Shown here: positions 8,997 through 17,471 of the stretch, piece by piece | Position numbering within the stretch: the first letter of the stretch is position 1 | Layout of the letters: every line of letters starts with the position of its first letter | DNA from: Corynebacterium caspium DSM 44850 | GTDB lineage: Bacteria > Actinomycetota > Actinomycetes > Mycobacteriales > Mycobacteriaceae | DNA length: 64,000 nt | Direction: 5' to 3' | Assembly (NCBI RefSeq): GCF_030440555.1 | Contig: NZ_CP047118.1 | Location: 1,240,001-1,304,000 of the forward strand | Program-made: the position numbers and the translations under genes | Notes under the pieces: generated by a model | What the model was told of the DNA's origin: nothing | Databases searched by the model: none | What the model saw: only the letters and a program-made list of their open reading frames with translations

Positions 8997-9027
8997 TACC
9001 CCCGTTAACCAGTACGGGGGTATTTTA
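8997..9027 (+). terminator. Intrinsic terminator of the S33 peptidase gene
   Basis: TACCCCCGT (8997-9005) and ACGGGGGTA (9014-9022) form a 9-bp stem with an 8-base loop, followed by TTTT. It lies 21 bases after the stop codon. Confidence 0.85.
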
Positions 9028-9121
9028 ATCGACCTTAAATGCGCTGTATAACGCCTGTATTATGAAAACTTCATCATTTATAAGTACTCACCCCTTCCGC
9101 ACGTAGCCCATCTCCTGATAG

Positions 9122-9144
9122 TTTGGATAGGCTAGCCCTACACT
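9122..9144 (+). promoter_or_regulatory. DtxR-like iron box overlapping a -10 element
   Basis: The 19 bases 9122-9140 agree with the DtxR/IdeR consensus (TTAGGTTAGGCTAACCTAA, as I recall it) at 14 positions, including the core TAGGCTA. They overlap the hexamer TACACT (9139-9144), a plausible -10 about 20 bases before the fbpA start. This geometry predicts iron-dependent repression. Confidence 0.6.
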
Positions 9145-9164
9145 CATTTTTGGGAAGAGGATAT

Positions 9165-10220
9165 ATGAAGAAAAAACTAGGTTTGATCGCAGCAGCTGCA
9201 GTTTTACTAACCACTGCAGCTTGTGGCGGCGGTGCTTCTAATACTGAAAGCACCAGCGCTAAACCCACTGAGACTGCCGCTACTTCACAAACCCTCAACG
9301 TCTACTCTTCACGTCACTATGACGTAGATAAAGAGGTATATGCCAAGTTTGAAGAGAAAACTGGCATCAAACTAAACGTTGTTGAAGGCAAGAGTGGGGA
9401 ACTCGTCGAGCGCGTTATCCGCGAAAAAGATACCCCCCAGGCTGACGTATTCCTCACCGTTGGTGCTGAATCCATCTCTCAACTCAGCGAAGTGGATGCC
9501 CTAGGCAAGGCCACTTCACGCACCATCGAAACCAATGTACCGCAGAAATTCCGCGGCGATGGTTGGATGGGCATTACTACTCGCGCCCGCGTAATTGCTT
9601 ATGCCACGGACCGCGTAAACCCTTCTGAGATCACCTCTTATGATGACCTCACCACGGACAAGTGGAAGAAGAAGGTTCTGGTACGTAGCTCTGAATCTTC
9701 CTATAACCAGGCACTTCTTTCCTCCTTCGTCGAGCTAAATGGCGAAGAAAAGGCCAAGGAATGGGCTCAGGGAATCGTAGATAACATGGCTCGCACTCCT
9801 TCCGGAAACGACCGTGACCAGGCCAAAGCAGTAGCTGCCGGCGAAGGCGATATTGCCATCATGAACTCCTACTACTACGTTCGCATGATGCGCTCTACTG
9901 ATCCTGAAGAAGCCAATGCGGCACAGAAAATCGGCTTGATCTTCCCCAAGGATACCCACCTAAACATCAGCTACGCTGGGGTGCTTAAGGGTTCAAAGAA
10001 TCAGGAAAATGCGATTAAGTTCCTGGAATTCCTTTCCAGTGAAGAAGTACAGGCCATCTACGCAGAGGAAAACGGCGAGTTCCCAGTTAACCCCGCAGTC
10101 GCACTTCCAGAAATCCAGGAAAGCTGGGGCGAATTCACCACTCAAGACTTGGATTTCCAAGAATTTGGTAAGAATAAGCCCACCGCAATGCGCATCTTCG
10201 ATGAAGTCGGCTGGAAATAA
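9165..10220 (+). CDS. fbpA: Iron(III) ABC transporter substrate-binding lipoprotein
   Basis: Extracytoplasmic ferric-iron binding protein of the FbpA/FutA class, 351 residues from the chosen ATG, which follows AAGAGG; the frame is open upstream but without family sequence. A lipoprotein signal ends in TAAC (Cys20). The mature part begins NVYSSRHYDVD, where Tyr and His residues are typical iron ligands. Later, NSYYYVRMM (about residue 240) gives the tandem tyrosines that bind Fe3+ in this family. It is the first gene of a three-gene unit with a fused permease and an ATPase, behind a DtxR-like box, which supports iron as the substrate. Confidence 0.92.
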   Translation: MKKKLGLIAAAAVLLTTAACGGGASNTESTSAKPTETAATSQTLNVYSSRHYDVDKEVYAKFEEKTGIKLNVVEGKSGELVERVIREKDTPQADVFLTVGAESISQLSEVDALGKATSRTIETNVPQKFRGDGWMGITTRARVIAYATDRVNPSEITSYDDLTTDKWKKKVLVRSSESSYNQALLSSFVELNGEEKAKEWAQGIVDNMARTPSGNDRDQAKAVAAGEGDIAIMNSYYYVRMMRSTDPEEANAAQKIGLIFPKDTHLNISYAGVLKGSKNQENAIKFLEFLSSEEVQAIYAEENGEFPVNPAVALPEIQESWGEFTTQDLDFQEFGKNKPTAMRIFDEVGWK

Positions 10221-10287
10221 GCTAGTTTAACCAGCTTTTATCACAGAGTTTCGGCCAATTAAACAGGTAATAAGTGGGTTATAAATA

Positions 10288-11892
10288 ATGAAAATCCGGC
10301 TTCCTTGGCTTCTCTTAAGTGCCATAGTTGTAGCCCTTATGGTGTTACCACTTTTAGGAATTCTAAGTTCATTATTTAAACCCTCTTCTGATACTTGGGC
10401 ACATATCCAAGAGCATTTACTGTGGCTCTATCTAGGAGAAACTGCGCGACTACTGCTCGGAACTCTGTGCTGCAGTATTGTGCTAGCCTCCGCGCTAGCT
10501 TGGGTTATTACTGCTTATGATTTTCCTGGACGCTCCTTTTTATCAGTGGCTTTAGTTTTGCCGCTGGCAATTCCGCCTTATATTGGTGGATATACCTATG
10601 CCGGATTAACTGGCTATACCGGAGCGATTCAGGTTTGGCTTCGGGAAGTTCTTAATTGGACTCCACCTCCTGGACTATTTAATATTATGAATCTTCCCGG
10701 GGCCATTTTCATCTTCACAATCTTCTTGTATCCCTATATATATCTAGTGATACGAGCCTTTTTAGAGCGTCAAGCTAATCAACTAATTGAAGCTTCCAGA
10801 ATGCTTGGAAGTAGCCGTTTTCGTACTTATTGGCAAGTAGTTTTACCACTAACACGAAATGCTGTTGTCGCTGGCGCTACCTTGGTGGCCTTCGAAGTTC
10901 TAAGTGACTATGGGGTAGTTTCTTATTTCGGGCTACAAGTATTTACTACAGCCATATTCAAAAGCTGGCTCGGCTATAACGATGTCACGTCGGCGCTGCG
11001 TCTCGCAGGAATTTTACTACTCGTCGTTACTATTGTGACGGTTGGTGAGAAGAGTCTGCGGGGTGCCCGTTCGCATAGTTACGCTAATTCCCGAGTCACT
11101 CCCCTAGTTCGCGTGCGGGCTAAGGGATGGAAAAAGCTGGGAATAATGATTTTAGGCTATGCAACTTTACTGGTAGCGCTAATCATCCCGCTAACCCAGA
11201 TGATTTACTGGGCAATACTTTCCTTTTCTAGTATTCGCCTAGACGGCCTTCTCAAATCCTTGCTCACTAGCTTTATATTGGCACTTTGCGGCGCTACTTT
11301 AACCACCATATTTGCCCTAATTGTGGCAAATCATCAACGCTTATGGCCCACTCAAAGCTCTAAATTCTTAGCGCGCATTACCGTAATGGGCTATTCCATC
11401 CCAAGTACGGTAATTGCTTTGAGTATTCTTTCAATCGCACTCTGGGTGGATCGTCAAACTGGGTGGGGGCTGAGTTTAACCCCAGCTTTAGTGGTCCTGG
11501 CATATACTATCCGCTACCTGGCGGTAAGCATGCAGAGCGTCGAATCTGGTTTTGAAAAAGTCGGCACCCAATTTGCCCAATCTTCTAGAATGCTGGGCCG
11601 CGGCCCCTTTGCCACTTTATTGCGCATCGATATACCAATGATGCCCGCGGCAGTTATCGGAGGCTTTTTACTCGCCTTTATCGATATGGTCAAAGAGCTT
11701 CCTATTGTGCTGATTCTGCGACCTTTTAATTTTTCAACTCTATCCACTCGCGTTTTTGAATATGCCAATGACGAACAAATACCCGAATCTTCCTTCGCTT
11801 CGTTGATTATTATCGGCCTGGCTTTAGTTCCCCTACTTCTACTGGTCGCCAAGAATCGCACCGCTGATTCAGCTACAGGAGGCTCACAGTGA
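10288..11892 (+). CDS. fbpB: Iron(III) ABC transporter permease, two fused permease domains
   Basis: Inner-membrane channel of the ferric importer, 534 residues with about twelve helices. Two binding-protein-dependent permease domains lie in tandem, each with an EAA-type loop (EASRMLGSSRFRTYWQV around residue 170; AQSSRMLGRGPFATLLR around 430). This double-domain layout is typical of FbpB/SfuB. The stop overlaps the next gene's GTG by four bases (GTGA), and a perfect AGGAGG for that gene lies inside this one, so the two are coupled. It begins 67 bases after fbpA. Confidence 0.92.
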   Translation: MKIRLPWLLLSAIVVALMVLPLLGILSSLFKPSSDTWAHIQEHLLWLYLGETARLLLGTLCCSIVLASALAWVITAYDFPGRSFLSVALVLPLAIPPYIGGYTYAGLTGYTGAIQVWLREVLNWTPPPGLFNIMNLPGAIFIFTIFLYPYIYLVIRAFLERQANQLIEASRMLGSSRFRTYWQVVLPLTRNAVVAGATLVAFEVLSDYGVVSYFGLQVFTTAIFKSWLGYNDVTSALRLAGILLLVVTIVTVGEKSLRGARSHSYANSRVTPLVRVRAKGWKKLGIMILGYATLLVALIIPLTQMIYWAILSFSSIRLDGLLKSLLTSFILALCGATLTTIFALIVANHQRLWPTQSSKFLARITVMGYSIPSTVIALSILSIALWVDRQTGWGLSLTPALVVLAYTIRYLAVSMQSVESGFEKVGTQFAQSSRMLGRGPFATLLRIDIPMMPAAVIGGFLLAFIDMVKELPIVLILRPFNFSTLSTRVFEYANDEQIPESSFASLIIIGLALVPLLLLVAKNRTADSATGGSQ

Positions 11893-12533
11893 CTTATCTC
11901 AAGCTGCAAGATATCGCGTTTTCTTATCCGCGTTCGAAGACCCGCCAATTAGATGGTTTCAATCTTGAGGTAGAAGCAGGTAGTTGCACCGCGCTCGTAG
12001 GCCCTAGCGGTTGTGCAAAAACCACGGTACTGCGTTTAATCGCAGGTTTAGAACGCCCTTTGGAAGGAGAGATTCTTCTCGACGGCCAAGTTTTGGCCAA
12101 GCAGGGGCGTTTTATAGAACCAGAGCAACGCGATATTGGGTTGATCTTTCAAGATTATGCGTTATTTCCGCATATGTCGGTGCTAAAAAATGTGCTCTAT
12201 GGCCTGGCTAAACTTCCGCGAAAAGAACGTCTCTCCCGAGCCCAAGAAGCCTTAGAGCTAGTAGGGATGACTGATTTTAAAAAACGCTTCCCTTGGCAAT
12301 TAAGCGGTGGCCAGCAACAACGCGTCGCCGTGGCGCGTGCTTTAGCTCCGCGCCCGCGTTTACTTCTTCTAGATGAGCCTTTCTCTAATCTCGATGCAGA
12401 TCTACGAGCGCATGTGCGCAAAGAGATCAAAGAGATCTTGACAACTGCGAATATGACTTCGGTGTTGGTGACCCACGACGAAGCCGATGCGAAAGCCTTA
12501 GCTGATAAAACTGTGGCAATGCCCGCCCCTTAA
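11889..12533 (+). CDS. fbpC: Iron(III) ABC transporter ATPase, short form
   Basis: Cytoplasmic ATP-binding subunit that drives FbpB. Visible motifs are Walker A GPSGCAKTT (about residue 38), a Q-loop LIFQDYALFPH, signature LSGGQQQRVAVARAL, Walker B LLLLDEPFSNLD and H-loop VLVTHDEAD. Two points are odd. The third glycine of Walker A is replaced by alanine (GCAKT rather than GCGKT). The protein stops at 214 residues right after the nucleotide-binding domain, without the C-terminal TOBE regulatory domain of typical FbpC (about 340-350). The start is a GTG with AGGAGG seven bases upstream, overlapping the permease stop. Confidence 0.9.
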   Translation: MTYLKLQDIAFSYPRSKTRQLDGFNLEVEAGSCTALVGPSGCAKTTVLRLIAGLERPLEGEILLDGQVLAKQGRFIEPEQRDIGLIFQDYALFPHMSVLKNVLYGLAKLPRKERLSRAQEALELVGMTDFKKRFPWQLSGGQQQRVAVARALAPRPRLLLLDEPFSNLDADLRAHVRKEIKEILTTANMTSVLVTHDEADAKALADKTVAMPAP

Positions 12534-12565
12534 AACTCTCCAATTTTTCATTAAAGTGTAGAGCT

Positions 12566-13285
12566 ATGACTCCAGCAGAATTTTCCGAGCTCGCAGCTTC
12601 CCGACATAGTGTTCGCAGTTTCCATCCAGACCCGATTCCTGAGGAAACCCTGCAAGCAATTTTTGCCGATGCCCGCACCGCTCCGAGCTGGTCAAATACT
12701 CGACCTTATATGTTGGCCATCGCCACCGGCGAACGTGCTGACAGGTTGCGTGCCGCATATGTCCGTAAATTCACCGATGTACTTCCCTTACTCCGAGGAG
12801 AAGCTGGTGCTGCTGAAAAGCTAGCTGCCGAGGGGAAGCTACCTGATGGTGATTTTAAAACTTGGGTGGAATATCCAGCGGAATTAAAAAAGCGTCGCGA
12901 AGAACTAGGCGCGGCAATGTACCAACAGCTAGGAATTGCTCGCGAAGATGCTGCGGCTCGCGATGCCCATAGTGTTAATAATTTTCGTGCCTTTGATGCC
13001 CCAGTTATGGGATTTGTTTTTGTGCATCAGGATTTATTGCCGTTTTCTGCACAAGACGGCGGCTTGATGTTACAAACTCTGTTCCTTTCAGCTAAAGCCC
13101 ATGGAGTAGATTCCTGCGCCTTGGGAGTGTTGGCAACTTGGCGTTCTCCACTTGCCGCAGAGTTTGATATTCCCGCTGGCTATGTGCTGGTTTCGGGTTT
13201 CGCTTTGGGTTATGGCACTGCTGCAGCCATAAACGATTTTCGTGCAGAACGCCCAGAACTACGCTTCATCGCCCCCAAAAAGTAA
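12566..13285 (+). CDS. Nitroreductase family flavoprotein
   Basis: FMN-dependent NAD(P)H oxidoreductase fold, 239 residues. The N-terminal SRHSVRSFHPDPIP is the phosphate-binding start of the nitroreductase family, and PSWSNTRPY (about residue 40) is the usual substrate/FMN-contacting segment. The second half carries a glycine-containing loop (GLMLQTLFLSAKAHGVDSC) that packs on the flavin. Substrate cannot be assigned. It starts 32 bases after the iron ATPase gene; whether it belongs to that unit is open, as an AT-rich stretch (TTCATTAAAGTGTAGAG) before the ATG could be its own promoter. Confidence 0.85.
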   Translation: MTPAEFSELAASRHSVRSFHPDPIPEETLQAIFADARTAPSWSNTRPYMLAIATGERADRLRAAYVRKFTDVLPLLRGEAGAAEKLAAEGKLPDGDFKTWVEYPAELKKRREELGAAMYQQLGIAREDAAARDAHSVNNFRAFDAPVMGFVFVHQDLLPFSAQDGGLMLQTLFLSAKAHGVDSCALGVLATWRSPLAAEFDIPAGYVLVSGFALGYGTAAAINDFRAERPELRFIAPKK

Positions 13286-13630
13286 TAAGATTCCGCAAAA
13301 TCCGAGCCGAACGCTGCTCCCCGCTGCCCTCCGTTGCCTATGCCTATTCCTTTTGCTTTCGGGAATTTACGCAGTGCGACCAGTTCACAGCTTTTGGCTT
13401 CGGAAACCTTGGTGCTACCCTCTGCGAGTTATTGCAGTGAAAATATCCCCGCGACCACATTGACGACATAAAATTACTCCCCCTTATAAAAACCCCGAAC
13501 GCTATATCCCTAGATTCCTGGCTGAAAATGCTCCTCCAGATTTAAAGCTAGGTATCTAGGTATCTAGAACCTCGAAATTGAACTTAGCTTATAGTTCGCT
13601 CCCCCGCTACCCCTACTTTAGGTGTAAGCA
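13286..13630. other. Gene-free gap after the nitroreductase
   Basis: No convincing gene in about 345 bp. A 43-codon open frame (about 13338-13469, plus strand) has no ribosome binding site and no recognisable features. A short direct repeat GGTATCTA GGTATCTA lies near 13550-13566. A TTGACG followed by AT-rich sequence near 13458-13490 could be a promoter, but nothing recognisable follows it. Confidence 0.5.
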
Positions 13631-13674
13631 TAAAACCTGGTGTTGTCGCCCCCACGATAAGCGGCAACACCAGG
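13631..13674 (-). terminator. Intrinsic terminator of ychF
   Basis: CCTGGTGTTG-T-CGC (13636-13649) pairs with GCG-G-CAACACCAGG (13661-13674), a 14-bp stem with one G-U. On the minus strand it is followed by TTTTA. It lies 17 bases after the ychF stop. Confidence 0.9.
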
Positions 13675-13690
13675 GCCAAAGACTTTAGGA

Positions 13691-14776
13691 CTAGACGTTG
13701 AAACGGAATTCCACAACGTCGCCGTCAGCCATTATATATTCTTTGCCTTCTTGCCGAATTAGGCCTTTGGCGCGGGCTTCGGCCATGGAACCAGCCGCGT
13801 CGAGGTCTGCAAAAGAAACGACCTCGGCTCGAATAAAGCCGCGTTCGAAATCAGAGTGAATGACTCCGGCTGCTTGGGGTGCGGTATCGCCTTGATGGAT
13901 CGTCCAGGCGCGGGCTTCTTTGGGGCCAGCGGTAAGATAGGTCTGCAGGCCAAGGGTAGCAAAACCGGCCTTAGCCAGGGTCTTTAGGCCTGGCTCGTCT
14001 TGTCCTACTGCGGCTAGGAGTTCGGCTGCTTCTTCGTCGTCCATATCTAAGAGCTCGGATTCAGAGGCGGCATCTAGGAAAACGCAGTCTGCTGGGGCTA
14101 CTAGCGCACGTAATTCTTCTTTGCGGGTTTCATCGCTAAGCACGGCTTCATCGGCGTTGAATACGTAGAGGAAGGGCTTTGCGGTCATAAGGTGCAGGTC
14201 ACGCACTAAAGAGAGATCAAATTTATCTTCTTTGGAAGCCGCGAAAAGGGTCCGGTCATCTTCCAGGATTTCCTGGGCCTTTTTAGTAGCTGCTACCTGC
14301 TCTGCTAAATCTTTATTCTTGCGCATCTCCTTTTCGAGACGCGGTAAGGCTTTTTCGATAGTTTGCAGATCAGCCAAAATGAGTTCAGTACGAATAACTG
14401 AGATATCTGCGGCTGGGTCGACCCGGCCAGCTACGTGAATTACGTTTTCATCAGCGAAGGCGCGAACTACCTGGCAGATAGCATCGGCATCGCGAATATT
14501 GGCCAGAAAGGCATTACCCATACCTTCGCCTTTGGAGGCGCCTTCCACAATGCCCGCAATATCGACGAAAGAAACGGTAGCAGGCAAAATGCGTTGCGAT
14601 CCGAAGATCTCCGCTAATCGTTCCAAGCGCGGATCTGGCAATTCCACCACCCCAATATTGGGTTCGATGGTTGCGAATGGATAATTCGCTGCTAGCACAT
14701 CGTTGCGGGTCAGGGCATTAAATAAAGTGGACTTGCCAACATTGGGCAGACCGACGATTCCAAGAGTAAGGCTCAC
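13691..14776 (-). CDS. ychF: Ribosome-associated ATPase YchF/OLA1
   Basis: Obg-family P-loop protein that binds ribosomes and hydrolyses ATP rather than GTP. G1 motif GLPNVGKST is at the very N-terminus, G3 DIAGIVEGA near residue 65, and NADE in place of the usual NKxD near 205 fits the relaxed nucleotide specificity. A coiled-coil segment (about 130-180) and a C-terminal TGS domain (GVIHSDFERGFIRAEV) follow. I chose the GTG at 14776 (361 residues) because it gives the family start MSLTLGIVG and has AGGA at good spacing; an ATG lies three codons earlier at 14785. It stands alone with its own terminator. Confidence 0.95.
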   Translation of the reverse strand: MSLTLGIVGLPNVGKSTLFNALTRNDVLAANYPFATIEPNIGVVELPDPRLERLAEIFGSQRILPATVSFVDIAGIVEGASKGEGMGNAFLANIRDADAICQVVRAFADENVIHVAGRVDPAADISVIRTELILADLQTIEKALPRLEKEMRKNKDLAEQVAATKKAQEILEDDRTLFAASKEDKFDLSLVRDLHLMTAKPFLYVFNADEAVLSDETRKEELRALVAPADCVFLDAASESELLDMDDEEAAELLAAVGQDEPGLKTLAKAGFATLGLQTYLTAGPKEARAWTIHQGDTAPQAAGVIHSDFERGFIRAEVVSFADLDAAGSMAEARAKGLIRQEGKEYIMADGDVVEFRFNV

Positions 14777-14899
14777 GGCGCTCATCCTATCAAGTTATGC
14801 GGACTTAATTACGCCCGGGTGCTGATAATTCTTTTGCCAATGCATCGCTAGTGCACTGGCTTCACCCCATGCCACAAAATATAGGGCAATATAGACAAT

Positions 14900-16300
14900 G
14901 TGAGTGAGCAGCGTTCCGAAACATATTCGCCCCAGGACCCTAACTGGGATGAACTTCTAAAACATCGACCCGATGAAATAGATCGTGCCGTGGTGCTTAG
15001 CGACACCTTGAAATCTGTGGCTTCGTGGTGTTTGCGCATCTTAATTATCGTGGGCGCGCTGGTTGTAGTGGGGTGGGCCATTCAGAAAACTTGGGCAGGA
15101 GTTTTGCCAGTTATTTTGGCGGTAATTTTGTGTACCGTACTAGCTCCTCCTACCATGTGGTTGCGTCGCCATAAGGTGCCGGCAGCTTTAGCCGCACTGC
15201 TTTCTATTTTGGGGCTGGTGTCTTTAATCGGGTTTACGCTCTATTTCATTATTCCCCAGATCGCAAGCCAATCTCACGCCCTATATTTAGCTATTTATGA
15301 TTCCGTTTTACAGCTTCGACTCTGGCTGCAAGGCCCAACTTTTAATCTAGATTCAGCCCAACTAGATAAACTTATCGACGAAGCAGCTATTTGGCTCCAA
15401 AATCAAGCCGGAACTATTGCTTCTGGAGTCCTGGCCGGATTATCCACGGTAACTTCGGTGACCGTAACTTTTTTCGTAATTATTGTGCTCACTTTCTTTT
15501 TCCTTAAAGACGGGCATAAATTTTTAGGCTGGCTAAGAGCGGTTACGGGACGTCGGCAAGGGTGGTACGCCACTGAAGCACTCACTCGATCCTGGACTAC
15601 ACTTTCTGGCTTCATTAAAGCTCAAGCCCTAGTTTCCCTAGTAGATGCTTTCTTTATTGGCATCGGTATTTGGGCAATCGGGGTACCGCTGGCATTACCA
15701 TTGGCTGTTATTACTTTTGCCGCCGGATTTATCCCTATTGTGGGAGCAATTACCGCCGGAGCCTTAGCTGTAATTATTGCCCTAGTAACTTTGGGTTTTA
15801 CTAAAGCCTTGGTGACTTTAGGACTCATTTTGTTAGTCCAGCAGCTGGAAGGCAATGTGCTTTCCCCACTTTTGCAATCCCGAGCAATGGATTTACATCC
15901 AGTAATTGTGCTGGTTTCAGTAACTGTAGGTGGCGGACTTTTTGGTATTTTAGGAGCATTTCTAGCCGTGCCAGTAGCAGCTATTATGGCTGTAATTTTG
16001 CGTTATTTCCAAGAAATTATGATGCTTCGTTCTGGCGAATGCGATGTCGAAGACTTAAGTTTTTCCACTAATGCCGGCCTTGCGATTGCTACTTTAGCTG
16101 CTGAAGAAGGTCGAGAATTCCGCGAAAATCTGCGCCATTTTCCGGCCTTCCTTAACGACGTAGATCTGGAGTCCAAACCTGTCGCACCGACCTTAGCCAA
16201 GGAGGCATCTTTTAGGGCTGCCGGGCCAGCTACGCCCCAACTTTGGAACCGATTGCGCGAGCGTATCGAGGAAATTTCGAAAAAAATCGAACACAATTAG
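14900..16300 (+). CDS. AI-2E family (PerM/YdiK-like) membrane protein
   Basis: Polytopic membrane protein of 466 residues. After a 45-residue cytoplasmic tail come two helices, a soluble segment, then about five more helices with the family signature region FIPIVGAITAGALAVIIAL and a conserved LVQQLEGNVLSPLLQ segment (about residues 314-328). Family members are called autoinducer-2 exporters or Na+/H+ antiporter-like permeases; the actual substrate is unknown. A charged C-terminal tail of about 80 residues ends in a lysine-rich helix. The start is a GTG only a few bases after TATAGA, suggesting a leaderless mRNA. rmuC follows after 35 bases. Confidence 0.85.
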   Translation: MSEQRSETYSPQDPNWDELLKHRPDEIDRAVVLSDTLKSVASWCLRILIIVGALVVVGWAIQKTWAGVLPVILAVILCTVLAPPTMWLRRHKVPAALAALLSILGLVSLIGFTLYFIIPQIASQSHALYLAIYDSVLQLRLWLQGPTFNLDSAQLDKLIDEAAIWLQNQAGTIASGVLAGLSTVTSVTVTFFVIIVLTFFFLKDGHKFLGWLRAVTGRRQGWYATEALTRSWTTLSGFIKAQALVSLVDAFFIGIGIWAIGVPLALPLAVITFAAGFIPIVGAITAGALAVIIALVTLGFTKALVTLGLILLVQQLEGNVLSPLLQSRAMDLHPVIVLVSVTVGGGLFGILGAFLAVPVAAIMAVILRYFQEIMMLRSGECDVEDLSFSTNAGLAIATLAAEEGREFRENLRHFPAFLNDVDLESKPVAPTLAKEASFRAAGPATPQLWNRLRERIEEISKKIEHN

Positions 16301-16335
16301 AACACTTTGTCCGATACTTATGACAAAGTGAAAGC

Positions 16336-17424
16336 ATGTGGATTTTACTGGCAGTTTTAATCGGGTTGGTGGCAGGAACTGCCCTGGGGTGGTTTTTGCA
16401 TCAAGCTCGCAGCAATGACTTAGCAAAACAACGTGCGGCTTTAGCCGCCCCACCTGCTACTACCGCGGAATTACAAACTTCCCTGCACCCTTTGCATGAG
16501 GCGGTGGGACAGCTTGCGGGAGCAGTTCGGGGGATGGAAGAAGAACGCACGGCAGCGTTTTCAACCCTGGCTGCCCAGGTGCAATCTATGACACGCACCT
16601 CTAGTTTGCTCTCGCATCGCACTGAGCAGTTGGTTACTTCTTTACGTTCCCCAATGGTGCGCGGACGATGGGGCGAAATGCAACTAGAACGAGTAGTTGA
16701 ATTAGGGGGTATGCAACGCCACGTTGACTTCAATACGCAAGTCATTGCTTCTTTGGGCGGAAAGACAGTGAAACCAGATTTAGTGGTTCGTCTTTCTGGC
16801 GGCAGACAAATAATTGTGGATGCCAAAGTTCCTTATGGGGCATATTTAGAAGCTTTGGAAACTGAAGATCCCGAGGAAAACCAGGCCTACCTGCGACAAC
16901 ATGCCCGACAATTACGTAGTCATGTGCTGCAATTATCAGCGCGGGATTATATTTCAGCCTTTGCACCCACACCAGAATTCGTAGTGCTCTTTGTGCCAGC
17001 TGACCCATTTCTTGATGCCGCATTAAGTGCAGATCCAGAGCTTTTAGAGTTCGCATTTTCGCGCAATATCGTTATTGCTACTCCTACTACTTTATTTGCA
17101 CTACTGCGAACCGTAGCAATGAGTTGGCGCCAAGAAGATTTTTCAACCAAGGCCAAGGAAGTACATCGCTTGGGAAATGAACTCTATACCCGATTGGGAA
17201 CCTTGGCAGAACATTTCAATAGGTTGGGTAGTTCTTTAGATAAAACAGTGGAGTTCTTTAATGCCACCGTGGGATCGGTAAATTCCCGGGTGCTGGTGAC
17301 AGCTAGAAAACTGGCAGATTTAGATATTCCAACCCGCACTGATAAACCGCCACAAGAAATCCACACCATAGCTAATCGACCGCGGTTTATGGCAGATATT
17401 TCAGAATTGGAAGAAGAAACTTAG
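16336..17424 (+). CDS. rmuC: DNA recombination protein RmuC
   Basis: RmuC-family protein, 362 residues. One N-terminal membrane helix (MWILLAVLIGLVAGTALGWF) anchors it, then a short helical, probably coiled-coil region (about 25-95) and the RmuC nuclease-like domain beginning GRWGEMQLERVVELGGM. The conserved DAKVPY (about residue 162) and FVPADPF segments contain the acidic residues expected of the PD-(D/E)XK-like core. Its precise role is not settled; loss affects inversions at short inverted repeats in E. coli. The coiled coil is shorter than in the 475-residue E. coli protein. xseAB nearby gives a DNA-processing context. Confidence 0.9.
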   Translation: MWILLAVLIGLVAGTALGWFLHQARSNDLAKQRAALAAPPATTAELQTSLHPLHEAVGQLAGAVRGMEEERTAAFSTLAAQVQSMTRTSSLLSHRTEQLVTSLRSPMVRGRWGEMQLERVVELGGMQRHVDFNTQVIASLGGKTVKPDLVVRLSGGRQIIVDAKVPYGAYLEALETEDPEENQAYLRQHARQLRSHVLQLSARDYISAFAPTPEFVVLFVPADPFLDAALSADPELLEFAFSRNIVIATPTTLFALLRTVAMSWRQEDFSTKAKEVHRLGNELYTRLGTLAEHFNRLGSSLDKTVEFFNATVGSVNSRVLVTARKLADLDIPTRTDKPPQEIHTIANRPRFMADISELEEET

Positions 17425-17471
17425 ACAGATTTATCGCAATAGCACCGCCAAGACAGCTAAGATATCCACTT

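Noticed and set aside
13242..13469. Open frames after the nitroreductase (73 and 43 codons)
   Set aside because: No ribosome site, no recognisable protein features, and the larger one overlaps the nitroreductase gene in another frame.
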